The notes under the pieces are model-generated. The model saw only the letters and a program-made list of their open reading frames with translations, had not been told where the DNA came from and ran no database searches. 64,000 nucleotides of DNA from Tetranychus cinnabarinus (taxonomy: Eukaryota; Arthropoda; Arachnida; Trombidiformes; Tetranychidae): positions 7,271,501 to 7,335,500 of the forward strand of contig WHVY01000004.1 in the NCBI GenBank assembly GCA_022266195.1, written 5' to 3'. How positions within the stretch are numbered: position 1 is the stretch's first letter; each line of letters begins with the position of its first letter. This document shows positions 14,101 through 26,800 of the stretch, one piece after another. The position numbers and the translations under genes were made by a program.

Positions 14101-16509
14101 AAACAAGAAAAATTGTGTTTATTTACTATATACTCATTATGCTCTTAGACTAGAAGTAAATTATAATTGATTTCACATTTTGCCAGTAATTAAGCTGATA
14201 AAAGTGACTACATTTAATTTGAGTTCCAATGATTTTTGTCTCTCATTGGACTTGCAATGCCTCTAAGGCTTTACCTTATAACGTTCACTGATCAGTTGTC
14301 TCATCCAACTCTAATATTACAATTCAATAATGGCTCCATAATCAATCTCATTATTATCACCATCATTATTATTACCATTAGCATCATCATCATTATCAAC
14401 AACATCATCATCATCATCATCATCTGGTTAACAACCCAACCAGCATATGTAAATCATTACCAATTGTTTGATATCATTATCAACCTAATAAAACCTAACA
14501 TTTACATTAAACAAGTGGATATTTGTGTTTAACAAGATTAACATGTTGGTTTTAAATTAAATAGCCATTCAATTGGTTAAATTGATTAACCAGGTCAACG
14601 GCTAAGACCAGAAATAATACATTTAGACTTGTCCATGTAATTAAATTTCATTTTTTTGGCGTTTCTTTCATGTCTTGGCTTCTCAACCAAAAAGCTGTTG
14701 AACCCACCATTGTCATCACGCTGGCATACTTGGCTTATGTTACCGGCTATTTATTCAACTTTTCAGCCATTCTCAGTCTCATGGCCTGTGGCCTGTTTCA
14801 AGCTAAATATGCTGTTCAAAATATCAGCAAAAGGTCTGATGTAACGATAAAATATTTAACCAAAATATCCAGTTCATTAACAGAGACAATTATATTCATG
14901 TTTCTGGGTTTTGTCCTGGTTCAAACCCAATACCATTGGCATTCATCATTCATTATATTGACCACTTTTTATTGTATCATTGCTCGATTCATGAGTAAGT
15001 ATTAACCTTATCAAATATCACCTTTTCACCATAATCATAATCATGGTCATCAGGGATTTTATCATTTACATTTCAATAGCCTTTCTCATTGAAGCAAAGG
15101 TGCAATTTGTTACCAAATCCAATGTAACAAGAGTAGAAATAATTTGACAACAATTGAGATTAATTATCAACTGTAAGCTATACCTTAGGCCATTGTCCAA
15201 TGAAAAGGTCAACCAATTAGTGAACTTCTAGGTCAACTTATTGATCATCATCACGAGATTACAATAAATATTAATCTGTGGATGGGAAAAATATTACACT
15301 TTTCAATTACAATTTTGTTTACCTTTTCCTGTTTTTTATCCTAAATTGTAAATTGATTGAACATTATCAACTGAACCTTTTTCCTAATTTCATCTTCTAT
15401 CTTTTTATTTCTGTGTTTTCATCATTTCCAGCAACATTTATATTAACTTACACTGTTAATGTTTACTTTCAACGGATTAGGATTGTTAACCTGGAAGAGC
15501 AAATTTTAATGGCTTATGGTGGACTTCGAGGTGCAATTGCTTTTTCCCTTTCAGATGATTTGGACCAATCAGGCTCAGATTCAGATGAAGTCATTATCAA
15601 CCATCGGCTAATCAAGACAACTGTATTGTTCATCATTTTGTTTACAGTCTTTGTCCTGGTAAGTTGATGCCTCTTGGAGTATGTTTTCATTCAACTAACC
15701 TAAACATTTTGGCTTATCAAAACAGGGATCAACAACAAAACCACTTGTAAAAGCATTAAGAGTACAAATTCAAACGAAACGAGGATACAAGCATTTCACT
15801 GAATTCAACAAACGAGTTGCTCGTATGGTTATGCAAGGAATTGAAGTGATTGCTGGTCAGCAAAGTTCATTAAACTGGATGGTAAGATATTTACATTGAA
15901 CAACTTCAAGTCTTTTATCTTTTCTTTCATTTCCATATTCAAATTTCATTATAACCGACAGAAAAAAATTGTCTCCATCAATGAAAAATATTTGGAAAGA
16001 TTTTTATTGCGACGAAATTCGGGTGACAATACAATTGTCCCTTCCAGCCAAGTAAGTCAACTGTTTAAGTCAATTTAGATTGAAAGCGATCTTAAAAGGG
16101 AAATCGTCCAAATTTTGGAATCAAATTGAAATCTTTATTTCTTATTGTTATTCAGAGTGCCACGCAAACCCTGACTCCATATGATTCCCATAAGCTGGAA
16201 ACTCCTGAGAAAGATGCTTATCCTGATTTGAATAAACGGATAACTCAAAATGAAGCCTTTGACTCAATGGGAAACCTTTTATATCCTAAACTGGACTTTA
16301 ATCCGATAAAAACTGAACCCGATGAATGGTTTATTCGCATTTGCGACACCAAAAGGTCATTCACTATTCCAAAAGAATGCTGTACTCTGGTCAATTCGTG
16401 GATGCAAGGTAATACTCATGAGATTTGTGACCAATTGAATAATGATAATGGGAAAGAGGGAAGATCCTTAGGTGAAAGTGTGAAGATAAAAATGGGAGTG
16501 AAACAGTAA
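11168..16509 (+). CDS. Na+/H+ exchanger, plasma-membrane (SLC9A1-5) type
   Basis: Exons are 11168-11620, 12240-12315, 12909-13097, 14695-14994, 15432-15658, 15726-15881, 15962-16051 and 16156-16509. Phases agree throughout and give 614 residues. The protein is a multi-span membrane antiporter that swaps intracellular protons for sodium. Diagnostic motifs in order: NFVLLPPIVLDSSYELHH; FAVVGTL; VSAVDPVAV, then FQEVNVN; FGESLLNDAV with the ion-binding ND pair; EPTIVITLAYLAYVTG; ETIIFMFLG; and MAYGGLRGAIAFSL. A cytosolic tail of about 190 residues follows from TRPLV-like TKPLVKAL. There is no cleaved signal peptide; the first hydrophobic segment lies at about residues 10-25. The family is certain, but the exact subtype (NHE1-, 2- or 3-like) is not resolved by eye. 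A phase-compatible alternative last exon exists at 16866-16972. Confidence 0.92.
14350..14425. repeat. ATT/ATC trinucleotide microsatellite
   Basis: An imperfect run of ATT, ATC and AAC triplets lies inside the 1.6 kb third intron of the sodium/proton exchanger. It produces a spurious Ile-rich reading frame. Confidence 0.85.
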
Positions 16510-17303
16510 GATGAAGGGAGTGATGAGAGTTGATGATAAACAAAAAAGATGAATAGAGTTTAATATTGATACAAGATGAACTTGAATAGTAATTTTTAAA
16601 GCGCATTCTCACCTGTCTCTCACCAAACTCCATGGTCTATCATCATAATCATCAACATCATCATACTGATCATCATCTTCCTCCCAGTTTCTGTGCTCCA
16701 TAACATCACAATCTGAATAGGCACACTTACATACAAGAAGCTCTTTGAGAGCGTCCAATTTTCATTGTCCAAACAACTGTTTCGGTTTTTTTTTGCATTT
16801 TTCACACTCCAATCATCATTATCATCATTCTCATCTTAATCATCATTCTTCTCTCATTCACTTAGATAATCAGCAAAATAAAAACAGCGTCTCAAGTGTA
16901 CAAGATATCAAGGGAAAGAAAGGAAAATCAAAAATTGGAAAAATCGGAAAAACTGGAAAACAAAGCCGTTAGAAGCATCAGCACTTTGTGATTGTGCGAC
17001 CATCAATTGTTGAACGTTAATTGCTGCTAATCAAATGGTGAACTTTAATTGAAAAGTCTTGTTCAAGTTTAACCAAAAAACAAAAACCTTTGAACCTCAT
17101 CACCGAAAAAAAGTTAAACCTTTTAACTCATCCTTCAACTTTACCCAAATCAACTTGTTAACCATTTGTTGTTGTTTTTGTTTTGGGTTAACCAACTGTT
17201 TAACACTTTTAACACCCAATTTTAACACTCTTCACTTTTAATCATCCTGGACTTGATCAAGATTGGAACAATCAATTTAAACTGTAAATCATTCAAGTTG
17301 AAA
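16510..17303. other. Intergenic region, with a possible alternative exchanger exon
   Basis: This lies between the exchanger stop and the signal-peptide exon of the next gene. ATC/CAT triplet-rich stretches at 16630-16690 and 16800-16860 give only shadow frames. At 16866-16972 an acceptor (CACTTAG) precedes a Lys/Gly-rich frame in a phase that fits a donor at 16409 in the last exchanger exon. AT-rich sequence at 17000-17300 probably includes the next promoter, but no clear TATA element was identified. Confidence 0.4.
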
Positions 17304-20300
17304 ATGTGTTCAACTGCAAGTTGGTCAAAACGGAAATCCTTTTCTCGTTCAAACCTTTTCATTTATTGGATTACCCTTTCAGTCCTTCTTACTGGTAATT
17401 ATAAAAAAAATCATTATAAAACACTCAACCCTTCAATTTTTGTTCAACTTTTTGTTTCCACCATGAAATTATCCTATTAATAACTCCAATCAGAGTTATT
17501 AAAACACACTAAAATGATATTCAATTCCCAGGTTGAAAGAAGACTAAAACTCGGGTTGAGTTATAATAAAGCTCATTAGATAATAATAAGATAGTGAATT
17601 GAGTTTCACAGTTTATTAATGATATTGTTTAATGATGAACAATATTCAAGGTTAAAGGTCAAATCATATAAAGATTTGAATTTAACCCAAAAATATCACA
17701 AATACATTAATGATTAAGCTAATAACTCGTTACATTGAACAAAAAGCTCATAACTTATTAACACAATTTAAGTGTTTCAACTTTTAACTTTCAACATTTT
17801 TCTCAGCCTTTGAGTCTCATCTTAACTTTCAGAAAATGATAATCTGATCAAAATGAATTTGTAATGTTTTTCGTAATCAAAACGTTAATAGTTAAACAGT
17901 TTTTACCAGTTTTTGTCGCCTTTACTGTCACCTTTCATTTTCATATATTCATGATGATCTGAGATTTTGCAGTGAGAAAAAAAAGTCTTCAGAAAAGCAA
18001 CTGAATTATTGAAACATTGATACTTTTAGCCTTTCCGATTTTGTCCAAATTCATTAAAAGTTTATATCTAAATGTAAAGTAACATTGTTTTGATGCATGT
18101 GATTATCTAATGTTCAATATCAATAATGATCATGGATCTCTTTTCAAGGTATAATGTTTTGGTTATTATCATGTTTCAGGATCAATCTTTTCATCTTAAA
18201 ATGAAACAAAATACAATCTTAAGGTAAAAATTTTGTCTCTCACTTGACATGAGTTTACAAACTCTAATGTTTGCTGTCAATCGTCTCTTGAATAGCATTT
18301 ATTTTTACCAAAACTTGCCAATTTACTCAGTAAATGATTCAATAATGTTTGCCATGAAATCAGCTTTCATTCAATTTCTCCAAATGTATCGGTCAATATT
18401 TAAAGTTAAAGGTTAATCTAGAAAAATGGACAAAAGGTCATTTCTTGCTATTTCAATCATTTCAATTTTTCATCATTTATAAATTGGAAAAATTTAGTGA
18501 AATAAGAAGAAACAATGAAATATATTGTTAAAAGTTTAATGAGAAATTCCAGAGAATCTAGAAAATTTGAAGAAATTGTTCATTTTGGATTAAAATTTGA
18601 TCAATATTGATTTTCAACTTCAATTTAGTCTTTATTGTACCTTTCATTAAGTTGTTTTCACTTTACAATAAGACAACAACAGTTAAGTTTGAATGGGTTC
18701 ATCAGTTTCCCTGTGACTTTGAGCTCTAATGTCCACTTTAGTCAAGTGAAAACTGATAGTTGTGACCGTTGTGAGTGGATAATGTCAACCATCTCTAGTC
18801 CGTTGAAAGTAACTCAATCATATCCTTTCAAAGTCATAGCCCTTTCTATCAAGTTTCAGTAATTTTGTTACATTAATAATGCAAAATGATCATCAGTCAG
18901 TGGCTCTTGAACTTTTAGTTGAAACTGAGTCTAGGAAGAGCCAAAAATAAATTAAAAGCAAAATCAATTTAACTTTGAAATGTTTACAAAATAAAAGACG
19001 GAAAAAGACAGAAATGACCTTTTAAATACAAAAGGCTTTATTGTGAATAATTTTATACCCAAACCTACAGTCGTATTCAAAAAGCATATAATTTTTTCAA
19101 CTTTTACTATCCAATTGATTGTACTGTGATTTGATACAAAAAGCTAGCCAAAAATAACGTTATGAAATACTTGAGTAAGTTATGAATTTTCTCGTTTAAT
19201 ATCGATTTTTATGGCAAGAAATTGAATTAGCGTAATTAATGACAATCAAATCACTTTAATTCTTGGCTTTTTACTTTTCAATATCTTTAATTATAACAAA
19301 TATTTTTGAGTCTTTTCATCAAAGGATAAAATATTTTACAAACATTTGCTATTTTGCAGAAATATTGTGGCCAAACTGAGCGGGTTCTAAAGAAAATTTC
19401 TGCATATCTTGAAAGCCATTAGCGAACTTCAATGAGAAACATAGTCAGAGCTTAATCAGAATTCAGCTAACTGGGAAATTACCGTTCAAACAGGATGGGA
19501 AAAAATGCAGAATCCGTATTGAATTTGCAAGATAAACTTTTAGGTTAAGTTTGATGGTTTATTGTTGCATTAGGAGTATATGTAAAACTTTGTCTCTCGA
19601 GTGAAGACTAAAGAGTTTGATGAAAAAATCTGTTGTCTCAACTGCATAAAAGGATATCGAGTTTAAATTTTAAACTAATTTTGTCAAAGACTTTCGTTCA
19701 TAGAGACTTTTTAATTGGACTCAATTTTTAAGCCGCTACAGTCAACAAAATATCAACTCAACTGCAGCAAAAAATTTTACGCGTGTTTAAAGAAAGACTT
19801 TTTCACTCCAAAATGAATATCATCAAAGTGATAAAAGCAAAAGATTTCAACTATTCCTTATTCCGACAATTGTTTTCTCATTAAGAATCCGGATCTTTGA
19901 TGTCTGATGATTGTATCCTACCCAATGAAAAAGACTTTACGATCAGTCATTTTGGCTACACGGAAAAGGGTCTAAAAGAAATTCTAAGACTAAATGATGA
20001 GCATGATTCTAGGAATTCGGGTTCATGAGAAAATCATGTTCTAAAAGATTAAAAGAAAAAACAGAATCCGTATTCTAAAGCTATGTAAAAGGGAAAAATT
20101 GTTTTGTTTAGTTTGATGACTTTATGATTTACTGTTGGATGATTAATGAGCACAAAAACTCGAGTTGCGATCTGATAGACTTTTAGGACATAATAACTGA
20201 ACCTAACTGACAATTTTTGATAAAATGGCTTTCAAAGTCCAAATTTTGGAGCGCATTTTGTTCAGTTGCAGAACCAGATTTTATTTTATTTTTTGGCTTT

Positions 20301-20803
20301 TCTCATTGAAGATGGTTTTTCATTAATAATTTGAGCCTTTAAGTGTGGATTTAATGTATTGTGTTCAGTAAAAGATCGAGATCAATCATGATCAGTATTC
20401 CGCTTGAAATTCATATAAATTTATATTCATTGTTATGAAACTCCAAGCAGGGAAGATTCAAATGATTATTTCAACTCTAAACTCTAGCATTTTGCATGAA
20501 AGATGGAAAGTTTGATGCTCTTTTCGTTCTGTAAGTTTAACAATTGATGGTCAGCATTTGGACATTTGCTGATAGGATGGAAACAGTTTGATTAATCGTA
20601 TTTAATCATTAATTGCTCTTGTTTACAACACTTTTCATGCTTCTATTAATACAATTGTTTTTTTTTTGTTTTCATCTTTATATTTTCACTTTGCATATTT
20701 TGGATTAACTTTGACTGACTTAACTTATCCAATTAACATTGCAATGAGTAAATTACTGTTGAAAGGAAGCGAATTAAGACTAAATTGTTGCGTTTATAAT
20801 TAG

Positions 20804-20834
<31 letters not shown>

Positions 20835-23800
20835 GTTATCCTCCATAGACATTATCTTTATTGTTTCTTTTCATGGTTGATTCTTAAAGGCACTTGAATC
20901 TTCTCATCATCATTATCTTGCATTTATTATTAAATAAATGACTCTTCACCTTATACCTTAACATTCACCTCACAAGTGACGATGTTGATGATGGCAGCTC
21001 ATCATTTTTAAACAAAATTGTAATTAGATTAAATTGTGTGTGAAGGCGAGAAAACAAAAGATGTACTTTTCACGGATTACCAACATTTTGATATAAACGC
21101 TGTTTGACATTTTCAATTGATTCATTTCCATGGTTCCTTATTTTACTTTTAAATACTCTTAACGATTAATCTTGAAATCTTTACGCTTTTTTACCATCAA
21201 ATGCTCAACATTCAATTTTCAAGTAAAGATCACGATAAAACGAAAGTTAAAAAGGTTGTAAAATCAAATGCTAAAGTAACATTTGAACCAGAAAATTTCT
21301 CATTTTTGATCAGAAAAAAGTCAAAATTTCCATCATTAAACCAATTTCCCTTTCAATGAATTCAATTTAATGAATTACTTGATATCTTGATGATGTTATA
21401 AACTGTTTACATTTACATTTGTCTGATTGTCTAATTTACCATCAATTTAGCTAATGGTAACTTCAGTGATTAGTTGAGAACAGATTTACCGATGAAAGTT
21501 CCGAGAATTTCCGAGAATCATTTGCATGCATAATTGGCCGATATTTACTTGAATTGAGAGTAAATCAACTGAATTAAGATGCTGTTTAGTGCTAATACAA
21601 TCTTACAGATTAGTTGGTCTTAGTATTTACAATTGTAAATGGCACGTTAAGGTTGATCTCAATGAAGAGATGACTTTTGTACTTGTAAATGGCTTTTCAT
21701 TATAGCAAACAAATGAAGATGAATCTATTTGATTATTCAATGCAACAATTAAAACAACAATAGAATTAACAAGTAAATCATTGATTATTAGCATAAATAA
21801 ATGATTAAATTTAATTGAAATGGAAACAAAGATTTAGCTTAAAAATGAAACCAGTTTTAATACATTGTTAAATGGGTGTGAGACAAATGAAAATGAATAT
21901 TTGATCAGCTCTGGGAATTGAAGCAAAAATAGTCAAATCAAATGTAAAATTAACAATGTTTTTATGTTACAATTTGCAAATTGCTTTACAAACAATCAAT
22001 AACATTCATTGTACATTGAATCATTGAAATAAGCCTGAAAAATTGATCATTTCAATTGAAAGGTGAACCGAAAGCGCATCTAAACATTTCCCTAAACAAA
22101 TCAATTTTAAGGTTTCAAACAAGAAAACCCAAAAAAATGTCAACCCAAAAAATGGACCAGAATTTTTCTTCTGTCCAATTTGTATAAGTCTTTCCTTGAT
22201 GTGTTACATTAAGATGATGGCCATAATGATGGTCACAATGATGGTCATAATAATGATCTTACATTTCTTGACAAACTGTCGAGTCCAATTACTTGTCAAC
22301 ATCAATCGATTGCTTTAGCCTTTTCAGCTAAATTAATGAAAATTAAGAGTTGGAAATGATTAAAATTGGTAAATTCAAATTTTGACTTGCAAACCTTTAC
22401 TTAATGCATATAAGTTGCCTTTTGGGTGTAAAATAAAAAAGAGGTTCAATTTGATGGTGAAAAGTATTCATGAGATGCATTTCTCTAAATTTCACTTCAT
22501 CTTCTAACCTTATAAGATTTACAGAATTATCTCAGGAAATCTTATCAAGTTTTATCATTCAGTTGAGATATTTTATTTCCCATTGAAAATATAAATAATA
22601 TGCATTATGGAAAGGTGAAGAGTAAGAAGGGAAAACCTTTGAAAAGGATAAAAGCGTTTACCTATTTTTTTATATTTCCTCGACATTTTTGTTTCCAATA
22701 TATTTTCACTTAACTTGCATGTATATTATAATAAGTTATCATGGATTGAAATATATTATTTTGTAATATATCAATGTGTGTGTGTGTGAGTTTGAAATGA
22801 ACAAAAGCCAATTTTTATTTTAACTTAACCCACACTTTTATGATACCTTTTCAATTGGACTTGGGAAACCCATTTAAAGCTAATTTCAGGTCAATAAGTA
22901 AAGGACCTTTCATCATCTTATTTGAACACTTTCCTTCAATATCCACATTCAATCAGATTATCTTCATTCCTCACTTCTTCCTGCCATTATTATTATCTCA
23001 TTATGTTTCTCATTTCATTGTTTACCAGCTACTCAACTATTCTTACCCTAATTCAATGGATTTCATAGTTTACCAAATGTTACAATTTTAAATTGAGTCA
23101 AGGGAAAATGAAAAGATAATGATTTAAAGGAAAGGCCATTTTCATTGATTTCACTCCAAACTAAGAAACATTTTGTTTATTTTTAAGGTAAAAATCGATG
23201 GATTTTTTGAATTTTGCTTTGAAAATAATTGGTTCGATTGAAGCATTAGAAGTTCAGAGAAGCAAAAGTTCAAGTATCTTTTGACTTCCTTTCAGTTTCC
23301 TCATTTAACTTGAAAATCACTTGAAACTGTGATTTCACTGTTACAAGATTTCTTGTAATATTCAAGCGCATTTTCAATGCTAATAATGTTTAATAATTTT
23401 TACACCATTGAATGTAATTCAACCAGAAAAACTGTGTAATAAGTGTGAATCTAAAATAATTAGGCATTTGTCTGGTAATGGAACCAGTTTGATGCCTTTT
23501 TCCTGTTGGTGAGCATTTCATTTAGTCACAATATCTTGTTATCTGCTATATGTAAATATTTTGCTCTGAATCTCGTACTCTTTTGACATCTGTTGAAAAT
23601 TTTACATGGGACTGATGGTGAAACAACTGAAAGCCCATGAAAATTAACCAACCAGGAAAACTTCCTTGTATCTTTTTCCTAATCAAGTTGCTTTGAATTG
23701 GAAACAAATAATTTTGTTTTAGGTTATGTTATGAGTTGAAAGTGCTTCTTAAACATTTATCAACCAAAAGTGAAACCAGAATCTTAATGTATCTTGTAAT

Positions 23801-26800
23801 GTAATTTGGGTTTTGATTTTTTAGGCAAAAATTTTTGGGCTTCTTTTCTGAGAAGCTATTTTTGAGTAAAGATTTGAATCGGTTTTGTAGTAAACAAATT
23901 GTAAGGTTAACTTTGATCAAATGATTTTTGTTTGTTTGCTTTAATAATGTTAATCGACGGTACCTTTTTAATCGTCATCTGTCAAACACAACAACCAGGC
24001 TTAACATTCAATTTAAAGAGACTAGGGTTCAAGTGGATGTTGATTGATTTTGATGCCCACCATTTTGATTGTAATCAATTTCACTGTCAACCTACGATTA
24101 TCCATTGGTATGATTAACAACAACCAGTGAACCAAAGGATAACAACAACCACTATTTTATACATTTTATTCAATTTTACCCAATTCTCAATGAACCCAAA
24201 TAAACAGCAAAGGTAACCTTTTAACCAGCCAAGTAAATCAAGTGATTAACATGTGAATAACCAACTAATGTTCAATACCACTATTTATTTCAACTGATAC
24301 TTTGATTATCAGTACTGAAGGGTGTTTCATGAAATAACAATTGTCTTACAGTAAAAATATGTTTAAACATATTGATAAATGTCCAAAGAAAATGTTCACC
24401 TTTGCTATCTTCATCAAGATCGTCAGACATTTTCACCAGTTGTTTAACATGTAATTGTAAATTATTCAACACCCTTTGGTTATTCAAATAGGTTGGTTAA
24501 CAACACCCAAGTAAAATAAATGAATTAATTCACCCTAAATTTGATCAAAAAAGGGGGAAAATTAAATTTCTTGACCAATTTTGTTTTCACTAAATGTAAG
24601 CTTTAAAATAACCTTTACTAGACTCAATACACTCGGGCTTCACCCTCGTAAATACAACTTTCAAGTCACCTCTTAATCGCTATAATTAAACATGATTAAC
24701 TTGAAATGAAACCAACAATCATTGATCATCAATATTGACCATCAAAGAAAGTTCAAGTCCAATAGTCTTTTCCAGTAGCTTTTATACAAAATGTTATAAA
24801 AAATGTGAATTAAGGATTGATTGTAAAAATAATGGATTGAATGTGAAAACAGTTTCAATCCTCTTAACGTGATAACTTTTCAACCAACCTGATAAAAGGC
24901 TGAAAATGTGCATGGAAAAACGATTAAAGCCTGAAATAATTGGAATACATTTTTCAATATATTTAAAACTGTTCATCATAATGTCATAATCTTATTGTTT
25001 GGCTTGTTTTATGTAAAAATGAACCCAATTTTTCCCCTGATAAACCCTAAATGTTATCACATTTTGACTTTAAAGGTTTACTTTTTTTGATCCAGTTTTA
25101 AAAGCAAAGTAAATGTATCTTTGAATCGAGATGATCTTTGTGATTGAACCAGAAAATTTTGATTGGAAAATTGTTTTTCATTTTCAAGTCAATCTTGATA
25201 TTGCCTGATGAAGTGTTTCAGTGTTTATGAAAAGTAATAAATGATTGAACAAGAAACAACAAAATAAAAGCTAAAACTGTTTACTTCATTGTGAATGTTC
25301 ATTCAGCCTGAAGGGTTAACCAAAGCAAATCAAATGAAACCTGAATTACCATCTTCACTTTAACCTGAACTGTTTACCTTTTCATCATCCATTTCAACTG
25401 AAACACTTTACTTCACTTGGATAATGTTTTAATGAAAATTGAAATATAATTGTAACTGGGAAAACTATTATACCATTAAGTGGGAGTCAATTATTTTGTT
25501 ATAAAACAAGGTAAAAAGGTATTTTCATTTAAATAGTAAACTATTAATATTGAAATGTTGTTTTTTACCTCTTTACTCTCATTTTTTTTCATCTAATTGA
25601 TTGTTGATTAATTTGTATTACCTTTGTCTTGAGTCTTTGTTTTCACCTTTTATTTGTTCAATGTTTCAACTATTTTTAGATGAGACAGAAGCTATTATTA
25701 GCTTATCAATTTATTGCAAGGGAAAACAATGAATTTACATGGAGTTATTATCTTATAAAATGTCATTTCACTTGATAAAAGTCATGTTATTCAGTAAACT
25801 GTATTCATGTGTTAAAAGAGGTTCAACATGATATTTAACTATAAACTGATGATATTTTCATTGATTGCTATTGATGATCACTGTTGACTGTGTTAGGCAA
25901 TAATAGGAAATTAAAGTTGACGAGGAAACAAATTTAGAAGAGACAAAAAAAAAGTATCTTCAAATGGTTCATCTCATGAAATTGCAGAGTTTCATGACTT
26001 TTCGTGTTCAACTCTTGAGCTATCAATTTAAAGTCCCTTGAGTTGCCTTCAACATTTCCATTGATCATCATCTCAATTTGATCCATTAATAAAATGTCTG
26101 TTAATTTTTGAATTCACTTCCATCTTTAGATGCTAATTTTAAATCTCAACCAACAACCATTGGGTTCAACTTTACATTTATGAATAGCTTTCACTGTTTG
26201 GCAAATTTTGTCAAAACTCAATTTGAGTTTATTTCACCAAATTGATTTCACATTAAAATTGAATGGGAAAGATTCATGGATTGTTTTTCACCTGATGATA
26301 ATAATAACATCAACAATTTTTGCTTTTATTGTTGGTAATAAACTGGTAAAGTTGATGGTAAAATGATGGTAAAATTAAATAAGAAACCGTTTGGGTTAAC
26401 TCGTTAAAAGGCAATTTGATTGTAAAAATACATCGAGATTGGTTGGAGGAAACTGGAAGAGTCTACATTAATACATTAAGGTGTTAATTGTTCAATTAAT
26501 GATAGCGTTTATATAAAATGATTTTCAACAATTTGAATCAAGGAATATGTTTACTTGCAGATTTATTAATCTGTGAATAATTTAATAAACCTTCTTGAAT
26601 GTTTCAAACCTAGCTCATGGGTTGATCGCCTGGGAATCGGACTCTGTTTTTGCTTCATAGGTTTTTACCTTTCTACCTTTTATCCTTTCAATTTCAACAT
26701 TTTAGCTTTTACATTTTCTGCTTGTCCAGTTATTTATTATCATTTACATTTGACCAGCTTAACAGCTTATCAAGCTTGAATAGGATAGTTGATGATTTTC

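Noticed and set aside
14350..14425. Triplet array that might look like a CRISPR or minisatellite
   Set aside because: It is a simple ATT/ATC microsatellite without spacers; CRISPR is not expected in a eukaryotic nucleus.
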